Source of the DNA: Rhizodiscina lignyota
Taxonomy: Eukaryota > Ascomycota > Dothideomycetes > Aulographales > Rhizodiscinaceae
DNA length: 64,000 nucleotides
Direction of reading: 5' to 3'
Assembly: GCA_010015805.1 (NCBI GenBank)
Contig: ML978128.1
Location: 744,001-808,000, forward strand
Part shown: positions 1 to 10,982 of the stretch, piece by piece
Layout of the letters: every line of letters begins with the position of its first letter
How positions within the stretch are numbered: position 1 is the stretch's first letter
Program-made: the position numbers and the translations under genes
Notes under the pieces: generated by a model
The model's database searches: none
What the model saw: only the letters and a program-made list of their open reading frames with translations
What the model was told of the DNA's origin: nothing

Positions 1-41
1 CAAATCACGGCATTCCTACTGGCCCAAGGAGAGATCGCCAA

Positions 42-2780
42 ATGCACCGAGGTGGCTTTAAGCCACGTGGTGCGAGTGACCGTGTGATTCTGAAAGCAAG
101 GCGGGAAACGACTCCAGAGCGCCTATCTGGCATGCAAGAAGGTCATACCAGCTTCAAAGCTCTACAAGATCTCTCCGATAGTGAAGCCGAAATGGAAATT
201 GCATCGGACGCAGGCTCTGGTATCGATGGTGTCGATGGTCAACCTACTGCAAAGAGGGCCCAAAAGGTGAAGCCTTTCACCGCCGATGAGCTGCCAAAGT
301 GGTCGAATCCGGACCCGTACACGGCGCTGCCACCACCCGATGAATCGCAGGGGAAGAAGAAGGATATAGTCAAACTTATCCAGAAGGCGAAGATAACCAT
401 TGAACAGGAGCAGCAAGCAGCGAGTCTCGCTGCTGATAACGCCGATTTCATTTCTTTTGGTCTCGATGAGGACGATGACTTGGTCACTTTTGGATCTATG
501 AACGAGTCTCTTGGCGGCTTCCCAGGTGCCGCAGCTCCGGATGTAACGCATGCCCAGAAGTTCAGCCATCTGGACAATTTGCACCCCAACAGATCTATGC
601 GTTCCGCAGCAACGACACTTGAATATGAAAATGACGACACTGAGATCCCTCCTCCGCCTCCTATGCCGCCGCAGCCACAGGTGCACATGGATAGGAACAA
701 AAACAAGCGCAAGCGCAAGCCAGAGGTTACAGGCCAGATTACAGAGGAGTGGATGGGACAATTGATTGAAAATAACACGCCATGGTGTCGCGCCGATTAC
801 TCCGAGAGTAAACAGATGACCGATTGGCTTCACCGCGAGATTGTGGACTTCTACGAGTATCTGAAGCCTCAATCTTTCGAGCGAGACAAGCGCGAAAACC
901 TGATCGATCGTATCTCCAACTCCTTGCAAAAGCGCTTTCCCGGCGGCACACTACACAGTTTCGGCTCTTTTGGTTCTGGGATTTACCTCCCGACCGCTGA
1001 CATGGATCTTGTGTTTTTGTCGCCAGTATTCTCAAGATACAATCAGCCGGCATACACACTAAAGAAAGGTTTCCTGTATCAAGTGAGGCACTGGCTTATA
1101 CAAGAGGGTATTGCGCTTAGTGATGCTGAGTGTATCTTGGGTGCGAAAGTGCCAATCGTCAAATTCACCGACAAGCTCTCCAATATTAAGGTCGACATAT
1201 CCATTGAGAACAACACTGGTCTGATCGCCAATAACACGTTCCGCGCCTGGAAAGAGCAGTTTCCCGCAATGCCCATCATTGCCACGCTCATCAAGCAATT
1301 TTTGCATATGCGCAACCTGAACGAGGTTTTTACAGGCGGCCTGGGTGGCTTTTCCATAACTTGTTTGGTCACTAGCCTATTGCAGCATCTGCCTGCGGCA
1401 CAAAGCGGAAGCATGCGCCCCGAAGAACACCTCGGCGAACTGCTCCTTGACTTCTTCGACTTCTATGGGAACAGGTTTGATCTGAACAAGGTGGTAATCT
1501 CGCTGAATCCTCCCCAATACTTTCCCAAGGTAAGGATCGTTTGTGCGATGTTGGAATTATTGATTGCTTTCAAGAGCTAACGTGTGTATGCGTTATAGTA
1601 CCCCGAGGACGCTCAGAAGAAGCCTGACAGGCTCTGTATTCTGGACCCCAACAGGCCTGCGAACGACATTTCTGGCGGCTCCAGTAAAGCCCAACTTGTT
1701 ATGAGCTTGTTCAGCGAGGCGTATGCCGCAATCTTGAAACGAATGACTTTCCTCGAAAGCAGAGGCATCGAAGGACGCAAGGGAGCCAGTATTCTCGGTT
1801 CAGTCTTTGCTGGTGATTACAGCTCTTTCGAGCACCAGCGTAATCTTCTCGCAAATCTGCCTGAGAGGTAGGACTTGATTATTGGATGCGTTATGGCTTT
1901 GAGAATCAGTTACTCTGAAGTGATTTTAGAGACTACGTCGGAGCTACGGGCTGGCAGCGCCTCCATTACGGTTCATACCAGAACCATGCTGTCAATCAGT
2001 CTGAAGAAACTACAGTCAACCCTAGCGATGGAGCCAGCTATGCTCAAACCAGCGCAAACGAAGTTGATCCAGTGGAGCAGCATCAAGGGACTAGAGTCTT
2101 CTATTCTCACAATGGTGTCTGCTATCCCGAGCCTGCTACAAACCCAATTGCTTTTACGGAGCAGCCTCAAGAGACTGGAGTCTTTAATTCTCACAATGGC
2201 GTCGGTTATTCCCAGCTTACCCCGGTTCCTTCTTCCCCGGTTCCTTCTCTCCCGGTTTCTTCTCCCCCGGTTCCTTCTCCCCCGGTTCCTTCTGCGCTGG
2301 CCCCGGTTGCTCAAATGTTGCATCCTCCGTATATTTCAACTCTACCTCCACACGCTGCTGCCGGAATGCAAAACAAACGACCTCGCTCGCCTCCCTCTAT
2401 CGGTTTGCCTGCAGATTTGTCGTCGCCACCGACAAAGAAGGTGAGAACCGAGGCTACAACGCTTTCAACTACGGAGAGATCACAGGAGGATGCGGAACTG
2501 ATGGTGGACGTACCCGTCGATATCGAACCCTCCATCCAGACGCATGCCACTGGATCAAATTTCACGGCGATCAACCACGTAAAGAGAGAGTGTAAGGAGT
2601 ACATTCTCCCGTTTCAGATACTACTGATGTTACGAAACGCTAGCGCAATCGCCACCACCGGAAAGCCTGAATCTCATACCTGTCCACCGTCCCCTTTTCG
2701 ATCGACTGGATCTCCTCACTCTCCGTACTGGCGTATCAAACGAAGATGCCATTCCCCTTGATAGAACGACTTACGACTGA
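42..2780 (+). CDS. TRF4: Trf4/Cid14-type non-canonical poly(A) polymerase (5' end possibly outside window)
   Basis: Nuclear nucleotidyltransferase that, in known family members, adds short A-tails to aberrant RNAs for the exosome as part of the TRAMP complex. The catalytic signature is visible: GSFGSG at residues 308-313, the metal-binding pair in ADMDLV (D320, D322) and a third Asp in VDISIE (D385). A central PAP-associated region follows. Exons read 42-1529, 1599-1867 and 1930-2591, then either 2644-2780 (851 aa) or no third splice with a stop at 2759-2761 (862 aa); both options stay in frame. The reading frame is open from the left edge to the ATG at 42, so more N-terminal sequence may be missing. 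The tail is Pro/Ser-rich and contains in-frame tandem repeats. The family call is firm; the last intron and the start are not. Confidence 0.9.
2091..2213 (+). repeat. In-frame 84-bp tandem duplication in the Trf4 tail
   Basis: A block starting at 2091 and a similar block starting at 2175 both encode a V-F-x-S-H-N-G-V core. The offset is 84 bp, or 28 codons, so the copies are in frame. They have diverged at several codons. Confidence 0.7.
2222..2296 (+). repeat. Five 15-bp minisatellite units encoding a Pro-rich stretch
   Basis: Five consecutive 15-bp units beginning CCGGTT (CCGGTTT in the third) run from 2222 to 2296. They encode PVPSS, PVPSL, PVSSP, PVPSP and PVPSA in the C-terminal tail of the Trf4-like protein. 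Unit number could vary between strains. Confidence 0.85.
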
Positions 2781-3429
2781 TTTGACGGCGATGGAGGAGG
2801 ATGTTGTCGATGGGAAAATACCGAACACGATATGATTAATGAGCGGATTGCTGGATTTGCCTTTTCATTCCCATGATACCCCTGTGCTAATATCTTTAAC
2901 CACTCACCAAGCGCGTGCTTTTCTCTCTTTGATCAGGCGATGCGACTACCGATGGCATATCGGTCGCCAGGCTCTGTCTACGCATTAAGCGTAATGGAGC
3001 AGTGTACTCTAGGCCCCCATACTCTTTTTCCGACTTTCCTTTCCATAGAATGAAAAAATTTCCTTTCTTCTCCTGCTCTTCCTGTAACTCACCAGCTCCT
3101 CCATAACCTGGAGTGCCTGGATGACCTCACGCGCTGAGGAGCAACTGATAAGTGGCTTAGTGTTTCGCGGCGTGGTAGCCGCAAGAGTTTCAGAGTCCTC
3201 AAGTCAATGGCCTTGGGCTATATTTGATGGATTGCTCACCCACCGTCTCTTCTGCTTCACGCAGGGGGCACCTTTCTCAGTCTCGTGCCGGCTTTATGCG
3301 GGCCTTGGACGAGGAAGGAGAGTGCGAAATGTCGAACATTTGCCGGCCGGGCGGCATACGCAAGAACATTCTTGCCAAACGTGGTCGGGATATATTGTTT
3401 TTGGCGGCCTTGAGGGAGACAGAATACTT

Positions 3430-3545
3430 GGCGGACAGGCAAGCTGTAACGCCCAAGAGAAGCGAGGTAATCTCTGAAAGCTTAGTTATGCGTTACTTGG
3501 AGTATATTAAACAACAGCAAGCTATTGAATGCTTGCCTGTTATTA
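3430..3545 (+). repeat. Dispersed repeat, copy 1 (partial)
   Basis: Shares an ordered set of words with the copies at 3570-3790 and 16110-16325: GGCAAGCTGTAACGC, AAGAG, GAGGTAA, TCTCTGAAAGCT, then TGGAGTRTA and TTAAA. It lacks the downstream half seen in the other two. Family not recognised. Confidence 0.6.
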
Positions 3546-3569
3546 AGGCTTAGAATAACAAAACATTTG

Positions 3570-3790
3570 GCCGTTCGGCAAGCTGGAATGCTTGAGAGAG
3601 ACCAGCTCTTACACCTCACGGTAAGTAAGTCTATCTCTGAAAGCTCAGCTACACGTTCTCTGGAGTGTACTAAATAATAGCATACTAATTAGAAGACTTG
3701 CATACTTTATCAATTACAGAAGCTATGCACTATTGCTGTTCAGCGTCTTGAAAGCTGCGGCCAACTCCTGTCATCACCTCCGAAGGCGGT
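3570..3790 (+). repeat. Dispersed repeat, copy 2
   Basis: Aligns by eye with 16110-16325 over about 200 bp: GGCAAGYTG, a GGTAAGT word, CATCTCTGAAAG-like word, CTGGAGTG, AATARCATAC, GAAGCTA, CTGTTCAG and a final GTCAYCxCCGA. Copy 1 lies directly upstream in the same orientation. No coding capacity or terminal inverted repeat was seen. Confidence 0.65.
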
Positions 3791-4398
3791 TATGTAGCTA
3801 GAGAGAAGAGCACTTCATTGCGTCAAATCTTAAGCACCTCCAAATCGGCAAACCGGCATTGACAGTCATTCAGCAAGGTAGACTAGAGGGTAATAAATAG
3901 CTGATATCGATAGAGGTTACAAGAGTAGAGTATGGTCGACAATTGCTCTTTAGAATAAACGAAACCGTTATTGAAAGCTTAGTGTAATATGCTTCAGCCA
4001 ATGTTTATCGAGGGTGTACAGCTTCAGTGACTATGGTTTAGCATAATTGAAGATTCTGTGCGGCCGAGTTATTCGATACGTCGAAAGTATGAGGCTCCAA
4101 ATGTGTCACTGTACTCAGAGTGTTCTTCGAGCGTTCTTGAATGTAGCATTATGGTGTCAAGTAACGACACCTCTTCGACTGTGCAGCGGAATGTGGAAAA
4201 CTTTTATTGTACACGGCAGCCTGTGCCAAAAGCAAAAGATCATCTTGTCGCCCACCATTTTCGCCTATTTCCCCAGGCTATGCCCGTGCTACTGCTCCAA
4301 AACGCCAAAGCAAAAAGTTGAAGCAATCGTACCATGAAAAGCACATACCACGCAACAGCCAGCCCGAATCTCACCTGCAAGTTGCAACTCGTCATCCA

Positions 4399-5604
4399 TC
4401 AACGGCGACCGCCTCCTCGGTTGCGGCTGTAGCTCCTGCTACGTTCAGAGTAGCTGTCGTAGCTACTGTAACTTGGGCTCCTTCTCCTAGCTCCTCCACC
4501 AGCAGCAGCGCCTCCTCCACTAGCGCGTCCACCACCACCACCTCTTGTCGGGCTCTCCCGTCTTCCGCTTCCGAATCCTCCCCTCCTGCGAGGCGGCGTA
4601 CGGGAGCGCGAGGGCGACCTCGAAGAGAACGAGCGAGACCTGGTACGGTCACGACGCCTGCTCACGCTACGACTTCTCGAACGAGTGCGCCGTGGTGGCG
4701 ACCTTGACCTCGAGCGGGGAGAGTACGACCTGCGATTGTATCCACTACCACCATAGCCTCGCGGAGGCGGGGGCGGAGAGCGGCGTCTTGGAGGCGAACG
4801 GAATCGTCCTGGACGTCCGGGAGGTGGACCTCTGTCACGGTATGGCGGCGGTGCAGGCGGTCCGCGGGGATTGTAGTCTCGCTCCCTGTAATCTTCACGC
4901 ATCGGCGGTCCGCGATCGAAGCCCCGGTCCCTGTCACCTGCGAACGGTGGTGGTCTGGTGTCTCTGCGTGGTGGAGGAGAGCGACTGAAGCGCTTGCGAG
5001 GTAGGACGATAGAGACGTTAAGGACCGCGCCGTCGAGCTGGGCTTCGTGCATGTGCGCGATTGCGGCTTCTGCTGCAGTGGTAGTGTTGAAGAGGATGTA
5101 AGCTGTGCCACGGTTCGTGCCGAAAGCGTGGTTGAGAGGCATGTCGATGTTGGCGATGGTACCGTACTGGCCGAAGATCTCTTGCAGGTGGGCGGTTTGG
5201 ACGTTCTTCGTGAGCTTCTCCACGACAATCTGTGTGCCAATAAAATCATTACAGTTTGATTCTAGGGAGGACTTGGGTGAAGACGTTTGTGTCTCTGAGC
5301 TTGCCTTTGTGCTCCGTGGTGGTGCTGGGCTGCGACTCAAGCTACGGCTGTAGCTCCTCCTACCTCCACCTCCTCTTCTGTCGCGAGATCGCGATCTTGA
5401 CCGACTCTGCGAGGCACTGCGGTCGCCATTGCGACGAGTATAGCGTCCTCCACGGGAGGATGGGGTGCGACTGCGCGAGCGTGATGCTGAACGTGGAGAG
5501 ATCGAGCGCCGCGGGGAGCGAGCACGCGCCTCAGAGGCAGGTGTTCGCGACCTCGTTCGCGAGCGCCCACGCGAGGCACTGCGAGAGGGCGAACCAGAAG
5601 GCAT
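4399..5604 (-). CDS. SR-type RRM protein, RNPS1-like splicing factor
   Basis: Nuclear RNA-binding protein of the SR class. An N-terminal Arg/Ser region is followed by one RRM (VVEKLTKNV, then FGQYGTI, RGTAYILF and VLNVSIVLP) and a long C-terminal RS/RGG-like tail rich in Arg, Gly, Pro and Ser. This order matches RNPS1-like proteins that link splicing to exon-junction factors. The start is the ATG at 5604. A GC-AG intron is likely at 5230-5304; it contains no stop and is 75 nt long, so both spliced (376 aa) and retained (401 aa) forms are open. Splicing joins the RS region straight to IVVEKLTKNV, as expected for the family. Low-complexity sequence produces many antisense ORFs here, which I discount. 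Confidence 0.88.
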   Translation of the reverse strand: MPSGSPSRSASRGRSRTRSRTPASEARARSPRRSISPRSASRSRSRTPSSRGGRYTRRNGDRSASQSRSRSRSRDRRGGGGRRSYSRSLSRSPAPPRSTKASSETQTSSPKSSLESNCNDFIGTQIVVEKLTKNVQTAHLQEIFGQYGTIANIDMPLNHAFGTNRGTAYILFNTTTAAEAAIAHMHEAQLDGAVLNVSIVLPRKRFSRSPPPRRDTRPPPFAGDRDRGFDRGPPMREDYRERDYNPRGPPAPPPYRDRGPPPGRPGRFRSPPRRRSPPPPPRGYGGSGYNRRSYSPRSRSRSPPRRTRSRSRSVSRRRDRTRSRSFSSRSPSRSRTPPRRRGGFGSGRRESPTRGGGGGRASGGGAAAGGGARRRSPSYSSYDSYSERSRSYSRNRGGGRR

Positions 5605-8497
5605 TGCAGAGCAAGCCTTTTCGGTGAGCTCGTGTGAGTGAAGTTGAAGGTTTGCCAGAGGTGTTGCTCTGCGTTGCACGGGAATGAAGGTATTTCGAAA
5701 GAGAAACGCGACTTAAATGTTTTCGTTTATGGTTAGTTCGTCGGCAAAACTTCGGGCATTGATGTCGCTGTCAACATGTGCACGTGCTCCACTTCGCAAT
5801 GGAACCTCAGAACAATGTTGAGGACAGCCTTGCAGTCGTGTCTCGAACCTTTTCTTTCCGTTATTTATTATGCATATGAGACTCAAGTGAATGTTCGCTT
5901 CACAATGGACCCATTAGCTATTGTCGCCATTTCACGATCGCCCCTCAAGCTGTTAGACGGTGGCATCATGCCCCAGCCGAGCTCCTTGATCTCTGCCTGG
6001 AATTGTCTGAGCTCAAGTTATAGCTGAGAGAAGCACAAGCTCTACAAGACGGAGAATAACATGCGGATCAAATTTATCCACAGACTTCAGTGGATGCCTC
6101 GAATCTAATTCAAAGGGTTCAGGGGGAAACCAGCCGTACATGGAATCTCCAAAGTCAAACAGGGCCAGGATGCGTTGGATTCGCCAGAGAACTCGGCTGG
6201 ATTCATGGTGCGGACTATTCGATCTAACATCTAAATTGTCGAAGGCTCCATTGAGAGCTCCAAGATGACTTCTGCTCGCGAATCTCGGCGAGAAGGCCTC
6301 GTGGACAAACCAACGACCGTCCACAAGACAGTACCAACAGCAACGTCTCGGAAGAGGGCAATACAACTGGTAGAGATATGTCAAATACAACAAGCATGTC
6401 CTTATCCATACAGATTATCCAGGACTTGGCTACTCCCGGCGCGCTAGCCAACGTCGGGGCGTTAGATCGCAAACAATCGAGATGAATCCATCCGACGACG
6501 ATTCTCCCATACGCAGCTTCGAATAGAACAGCCTCAGAGGTGCAACTCAAACTGAAATCGAGCCACCTTGCCGGCTATTTTATGGGAAATGATTCGCACA
6601 TGACAGGCCGAGAGTAAGGGATATAGAACGTAGAAAGGCTTGAACGCACAACGCCAATCCCTTGCGGTTGACGCGTCATTCAATATCCTTATCATGATGG
6701 GTGCATAGGAATCCTTAAACAGTCTCCTCGAGAATTAAGACTATTCCACAGAGCGGGCCATTCCTTGACGAAGGCACTTTACAGCTCCTGGATGCCGGGA
6801 AGGCAGCTACCCTCAGCCTTCGCATTTCCAACAGCGCGACGTACGCGACCCGAAGTAGGATATCTACTATGACAGATTCATCAGAGGAACGGGGTCGCAA
6901 AGAGGTATATTGATGCATCAGACAGAAATTTCCCGTGAGCCGTGGCGTTTCCCGTGGACCGGTTCATCAGAGCAGTGATCGAGACAATATCAAAGAAACT
7001 GACGCATGCAGAAGATGACGTGTATTTGCGGCGCAGTATATTGCAACCTACAAATAAGATAACAAATAGAAATGAGACACTACTACTCTACCTTCGGAAT
7101 TTTAAGTACACCGACTACTGTATGTATGTCATCGACGTTAGCGGGTTATTAGCGGTTACCGTTGCGGCAGTGAGTGGAGCCACGGCTGCCTGCTCAACAT
7201 CAAATATTCCAAAGAGGCTGAGCCTCAGCTCCACTGCTGTCAACTCGTACGGTTTGTAACTTCCTTCAATGGGTCGGAGAATACGTCTTCAATTGCCGAG
7301 GAGGCTGGGCACTTTTCGTCGAAGTCGAATGTTGGCGCACCCATGCCCAACTGAAGGTAAAACACCTGTGCCTGATCCAGCCAACCTCGTTCGCGGGTCG
7401 GCCCAGCACGTGGGTCTTGTCAAACAGAGTTTCCCCTCGCAGGCGGGAAGAAGGAAAGGGAGCGGTTCCGAAGTGCTCAAGCTCGATTTTGCACCTCCGT
7501 CAGCTCACCAGCTCTTCGCCGGACTGTCTTGAGAAGTTGTGGAACCCCATCGGCGTACTGTACCTGCGTCGCCGGCCAGCGACTTCCAGCCTCCCGTCAA
7601 CCTCATCAAGACCATCAGGCCATCGCAGTCCTGCTCATCAAACAGAGTGCTCCAAGGCCAGTAGTAGTCGTCAATGGGTGATTTCCTGAATCATTTCTCT
7701 GCCCGGTTTTTCATATCCGTGGAAGGGTTCCGCAGATTGCGTAGATTGCGTTGTTAAGCAACTCCTCACCACCAAGAAAGACCCTTGGCTGCGCTACGCG
7801 CTGATTCGGCAGCAGGCCGCGCGGACGGCGTCGGTGCGCAGAGGGGATCCACCACACCTCAACTCGCCGTGATCTGGCAAACGCTTGCATCGAGCAATGC
7901 GAACCTGCAGGAACCTGCATATGGGCCTGGACTTTCACTCGTCGTTGTTGGCGCCGAGAAGCTACGTAGCTGTAACGCCGACGCACCCGTCCCGTTTCTC
8001 CCAACAGCCTTGTCGGCAACGCAGGGCATTTCTGAAACGAGAACAACTTTAGTAACCTTGTCCCGGCAGCGAGCGGAGCAAACGAATCAATTATCGTGAT
8101 GCTCATGGGACCTGCAGATGAATTCGCCCGTTGACTGGGACAAGGAAGTTTACTTGTTTTCCTTGGGGAGCCGTTGTACTTCGTGGCACGCATTGCTTTT
8201 AAAGGCCGGCGTTGCTCTTGCTCTGTTGTTTCGAAACTCACCAACTATTATTGCATCTCTGCTGTCAGCCCAAGAGGCATCACAATTCCTTTCTCACCAA
8301 CTCCATTCATTTTCTCTGGCAGAAGCAAAGCCTCCGAGAGCGCTCCTTGAAACCTCGCGCGTTGACTCGCTCCCTGATTCGCTGAAATACAACAACTCGA
8401 CTACCGAAATCGTACTCGTGCGTTCACTGCCTTCCAATATATACTCGGCGCATTTACTTACCTCTCCACCAGAAACCACCGATCACAAACAACCAAC
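5605..8497. other. Gene-poor spacer; no supported gene
   Basis: Many short ORFs overlap on both strands without shared architecture. On the minus strand near 6013-6393 there is a phrase (ALFDFGDSMYGWFPPE) faintly like the end of a phosphotransferase/APH fold, with a possible second piece in another frame to 6550. This could be a decayed gene, but evidence is weak. The long ORF at 7711-8244 minus and the overlapping ORFs at 7269-7689 plus show nothing recognisable. Confidence 0.45.
8438..8443 (+). promoter_or_regulatory. TATA-like box of the small secreted protein gene
   Basis: TATATA lies 55 nt upstream of the ATG at 8498, followed by an A/C-rich leader ending CAACCAACATG, typical of highly expressed fungal genes. 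Confidence 0.5.
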
Positions 8498-8731
8498 ATG
8501 CAAATTCTCTCAATGCTCAGTGCCGCCATGGCAATGTTCGCTCTTACCGAGGCGGTACCCTCGACAAAGCTGCCAAAGCACTGCACGACTGGCAAATATC
8601 ATTGTGGTGCTGTTGGCAAGCACGAAGCTGTCTACCAATGCGTCGGCTTTGGCACTGTACCATGGATCCCAATCAATACTTGCCCTGGCAAGTGCCATTG
8701 CCATGACTCTGACTTGTGTGAGTGCGAATAG
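8498..8731 (+). CDS. Small secreted cysteine-rich protein (77 aa)
   Basis: Intronless ORF for a 77-aa protein. The first ~19 residues form a signal peptide ending TEA. The mature part of about 58 aa has eight cysteines, spaced C-x6-C-x11-C-x13-C-x3-C-x1-C-x5-C-x1-C, with CPGKC in the middle. It shares the C-x6/7-C-x11-C...CPxxC layout with the protein at 9834-10070, so the two look like diverged paralogues. Such proteins are often apoplastic effectors or surface proteins in fungi, but nothing here fixes a function. TATA box and context before the ATG support it as a real gene. No domain was recognised with confidence. Confidence 0.75.
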   Translation: MQILSMLSAAMAMFALTEAVPSTKLPKHCTTGKYHCGAVGKHEAVYQCVGFGTVPWIPINTCPGKCHCHDSDLCECE

Positions 8732-9833
8732 GCCAGATGAGATGGACCGATGTATATACGGATGCATGATATTGGAGGAATGGGACAGGGCATGACATTA
8801 TTGATTTATGTATATACCATATACCTTAACTGTATGAAATATTGGAGCCGGCCAAAGCCGCTGAGATCTATTTGCTTGACGTTGATGCTTTGTGATCCTT
8901 CCGAACCTAAAAATGCTCCTAGCGTCCGATATCGTACAGTTGGACGCAGAAGCAAAGTCGTGGCTTCTCACTAGACTCCTTTGGAAGAATTCGAGAAGTC
9001 CAACGAAAATTTAAACGAAGAAGCACTTCGTCATGTTCCTCGTCGCCGGCGCTCGAGTAATGGTGGCGTTCGTTAAGCCACAAACGCCATCCCAGCCTCG
9101 TTGGTGAACCTCCTGCTAACCACCAAAAATCCACCGCGACCACAGCAAACAGTAAAGTCGGCGAGTTCTATGAGCGCTTCGAACGACGAGGGAGACCAAT
9201 CAGTGCCTCGATCCGGCATGAACGATGTTACAAGTTTTCCAGTTTCTCCTTACTGGTGAAGACTTCAATGACGCGGCGTCTTTCTTCAAGACCTCGGGGC
9301 GTTTCGCACCATTCACCCCGCCCGCCTTCTCGCTCTTTTCTTTTCTTCGACGAAAAGCTCCACCGCGGATAGCTGCGGAGGCGGGCACGTGTGGAACAGT
9401 AGTTCTCCGCTCATGCATGGATCGTCCGTTCGGCGATGTTGGCTGCGTTGCGTGTGCAAGGTGGTTGGCGAATCTGTCCGTGCGAGTTTGAATTCGGGTT
9501 CTTTGCAGCGACCTCACCACCTGCCTTCCAATTCTCCCGCTGGCGGATAAAATAAATAGTGGTTTGATCTCCATGGCATCCTTTTTCTTTAGCTTCAAGA
9601 CTTCCCCTCTTCTTAGAAATCAAGGAATTAAAAACTTGGTAAGCTGTTCCGCGTTGCTGTCCAAGCCTCTGTCTGACGTACTCCTTCAGCATCTCCGCAC
9701 ATACTCTCGTACGAACCAAAGTCCAAGCGCAAGCATATAACATCCACGTACTTCCGTAGGCCTAGGATACTTCCCCCCAGACAATTCTAATCACTTACTC
9801 TTTGCCAGAACCATCATACATCAACAAGTCAAA
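8732..9833. other. Spacer between the two small secreted protein genes
   Basis: No supported gene. ORFs at 9200-9598 and 9411-9743 (minus) overlap each other and a plus-strand ORF, with no recognisable features. The last 100 bp, with ATATAA near 9735 and a pyrimidine-rich run, probably serves as promoter for the downstream gene. Confidence 0.55.
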
Positions 9834-10070
9834 ATGCAATTCTTCAACATCGTCCTCTCCAGCGCTCTCGCCATTCTCGCTCTCACTCCACTGGTCGCTT
9901 CTGTGCCAGTCGCTTCCGACCCCAACGCGTATTTGAACGCGTGCACCGGGCACGTGTTATATCGTTGCCATAAGGGGGGTAACCAGGTCTTCGCCCAGCA
10001 GTGTAGCAGCCATCAGTGGGTGAACCTTGTTCAGTGTCCCGCTGGCTGTAGCAAGGGCCACTGTGTGTAA
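9834..10070 (+). CDS. Small secreted cysteine-rich protein (78 aa)
   Basis: Intronless 78-aa ORF with an N-terminal signal peptide (about residues 1-23, ending VASVP). Six cysteines follow the pattern C-x7-C-x11-C-x10-C-x3-C-x4-C, with YRC, a Trp before the fourth Cys and CPAGC. This resembles a short disulfide-rich module with a C-x-G-x-YRC...W...C-P-x-G-C layout that I have seen in secreted fungal proteins; the function is not known to me. The related but more Cys-rich gene at 8498-8731 lies 1.1 kb upstream in the same direction, which suggests an old local duplication. An A-rich AAGTCAAAATG start context is present. Confidence 0.78.
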   Translation: MQFFNIVLSSALAILALTPLVASVPVASDPNAYLNACTGHVLYRCHKGGNQVFAQQCSSHQWVNLVQCPAGCSKGHCV

Positions 10071-10382
10071 CTTGATCGACATTATCTCGGACCCCAGGTG
10101 TTGAGTCGATGAATTACGGCGAACGGTTCGTCCTTTGATGGGATGAAGAGGCTGGACCTCGAGATGCAATGCGGAACGGAGGCAAACTAGAAATGCAATT
10201 ACGAAGCGAATGAATGACGGTACGAAGAGTTATTATGGGCGTTATGGTTCTACTTCCTTGGGTATGGGAAGATGAAAGATATCAATGGTATTCTCGCAGC
10301 CGGAAGGGTTAATTAATTCAGCATGTTTAAAACGCCTCTTCTATCCTTCAGTCGGTGCGCATCGTTTTGATCATGTGAACTC

Positions 10383-10982
10383 TCAACTCGTCTGAGCAGG
10401 CGGCAGTCCATTGCCAAAGATAGCTTGGCTGAAGTTGATTTGGTTCTATCACGGAATGTCAGTTTGAAAAACATATTTTCGTTTCAAGTCTCAGGCTTAC
10501 GCCATCCAAGTCTATGAGGAGTCAGAACCCCCTATTATTTGATCATGCCAGGCTCGAAACTTACCGGTGATTGTGAAATCCTTCAATCCCCATGGCTTGG
10601 TTGTGATCTCATTTCGAATCGTCGCGCCTTTGCTTCGTACGCTCTCCAGCAACGATTCAAGCTCACCCTCGCCCTCTCCTAGTCGAACATAGATCTTACC
10701 AAAGTGGGCATCATCTTGTAGGTCAGGAAATCCTCTACCTGTTCGAGTTTCAGCAAACGGTAGCCATTTATGCTCGTTCAGTCACAGCTTACGCCTCAGA
10801 TAGACATTTACAGCGACATCGTACTTGTTTTCGCTCTCTTCTGAGGCAAGCTGAAGCCAAGTGTGGTCATCTCTGTCTCGACCTGCTACTCGAAAGCCGA
10901 GGACATTGGTGTAGAAGTTAATCGCCTCCGGCACTGACGAGACAGGCAGCGAGGGAATGATCTTGGTGTACTTTGGGGCCAT
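10383..10982 (-). CDS. VOC / glyoxalase-fold family protein (145 aa, four exons)
   Basis: Single-domain vicinal oxygen chelate protein. It starts MAPKYTKIIPSLPVSS, then the typical first beta-strand and helix (AINFYTNVLGFRV), a strand DDHTWLQLA, and a C-terminal half with HFGKIYVRL and a final DLDGNQINF. In this superfamily such small proteins are often metal-dependent isomerases or bleomycin-resistance-like binding proteins; the substrate is unknown. Exons: 10793-10982, 10565-10738, 10501-10511 and 10383-10445, with GT-AG introns of 53-55 nt. The third exon is only 11 nt and carries the DLDG turn; the total is exactly 146 codons with the stop. The ATG at 10982 gives the usual family length; the longer ORF to 11240 runs into upstream sequence. 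Confidence 0.85.

Larger units (their letters stand above)
2781..4398. other. Intergenic spacer with repeat copies
   Basis: No supported gene. Short overlapping ORFs at 3121-3553 lack family features. The stretch holds two copies of a dispersed repeat, described separately. Parts are AT-rich and it looks like non-genic DNA between two convergent genes. Confidence 0.6.

Noticed and set aside
4662-5627. Several ORFs on both strands overlapping the SR protein gene
   Set aside because: They are low-complexity shadows of an Arg/Ser-rich gene; none has domain content and the frame with an RRM accounts for the sequence.
6013-6550. Two overlapping minus ORFs with an APH-like phrase
   Set aside because: One short similarity to a phosphotransferase end is not enough; no catalytic motif such as HGD is visible.
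7711-8244. 177-aa minus-strand ORF
   Set aside because: No start context, no domain, overlaps plus-strand ORFs, high-Arg composition typical of random reading through CG-rich DNA.
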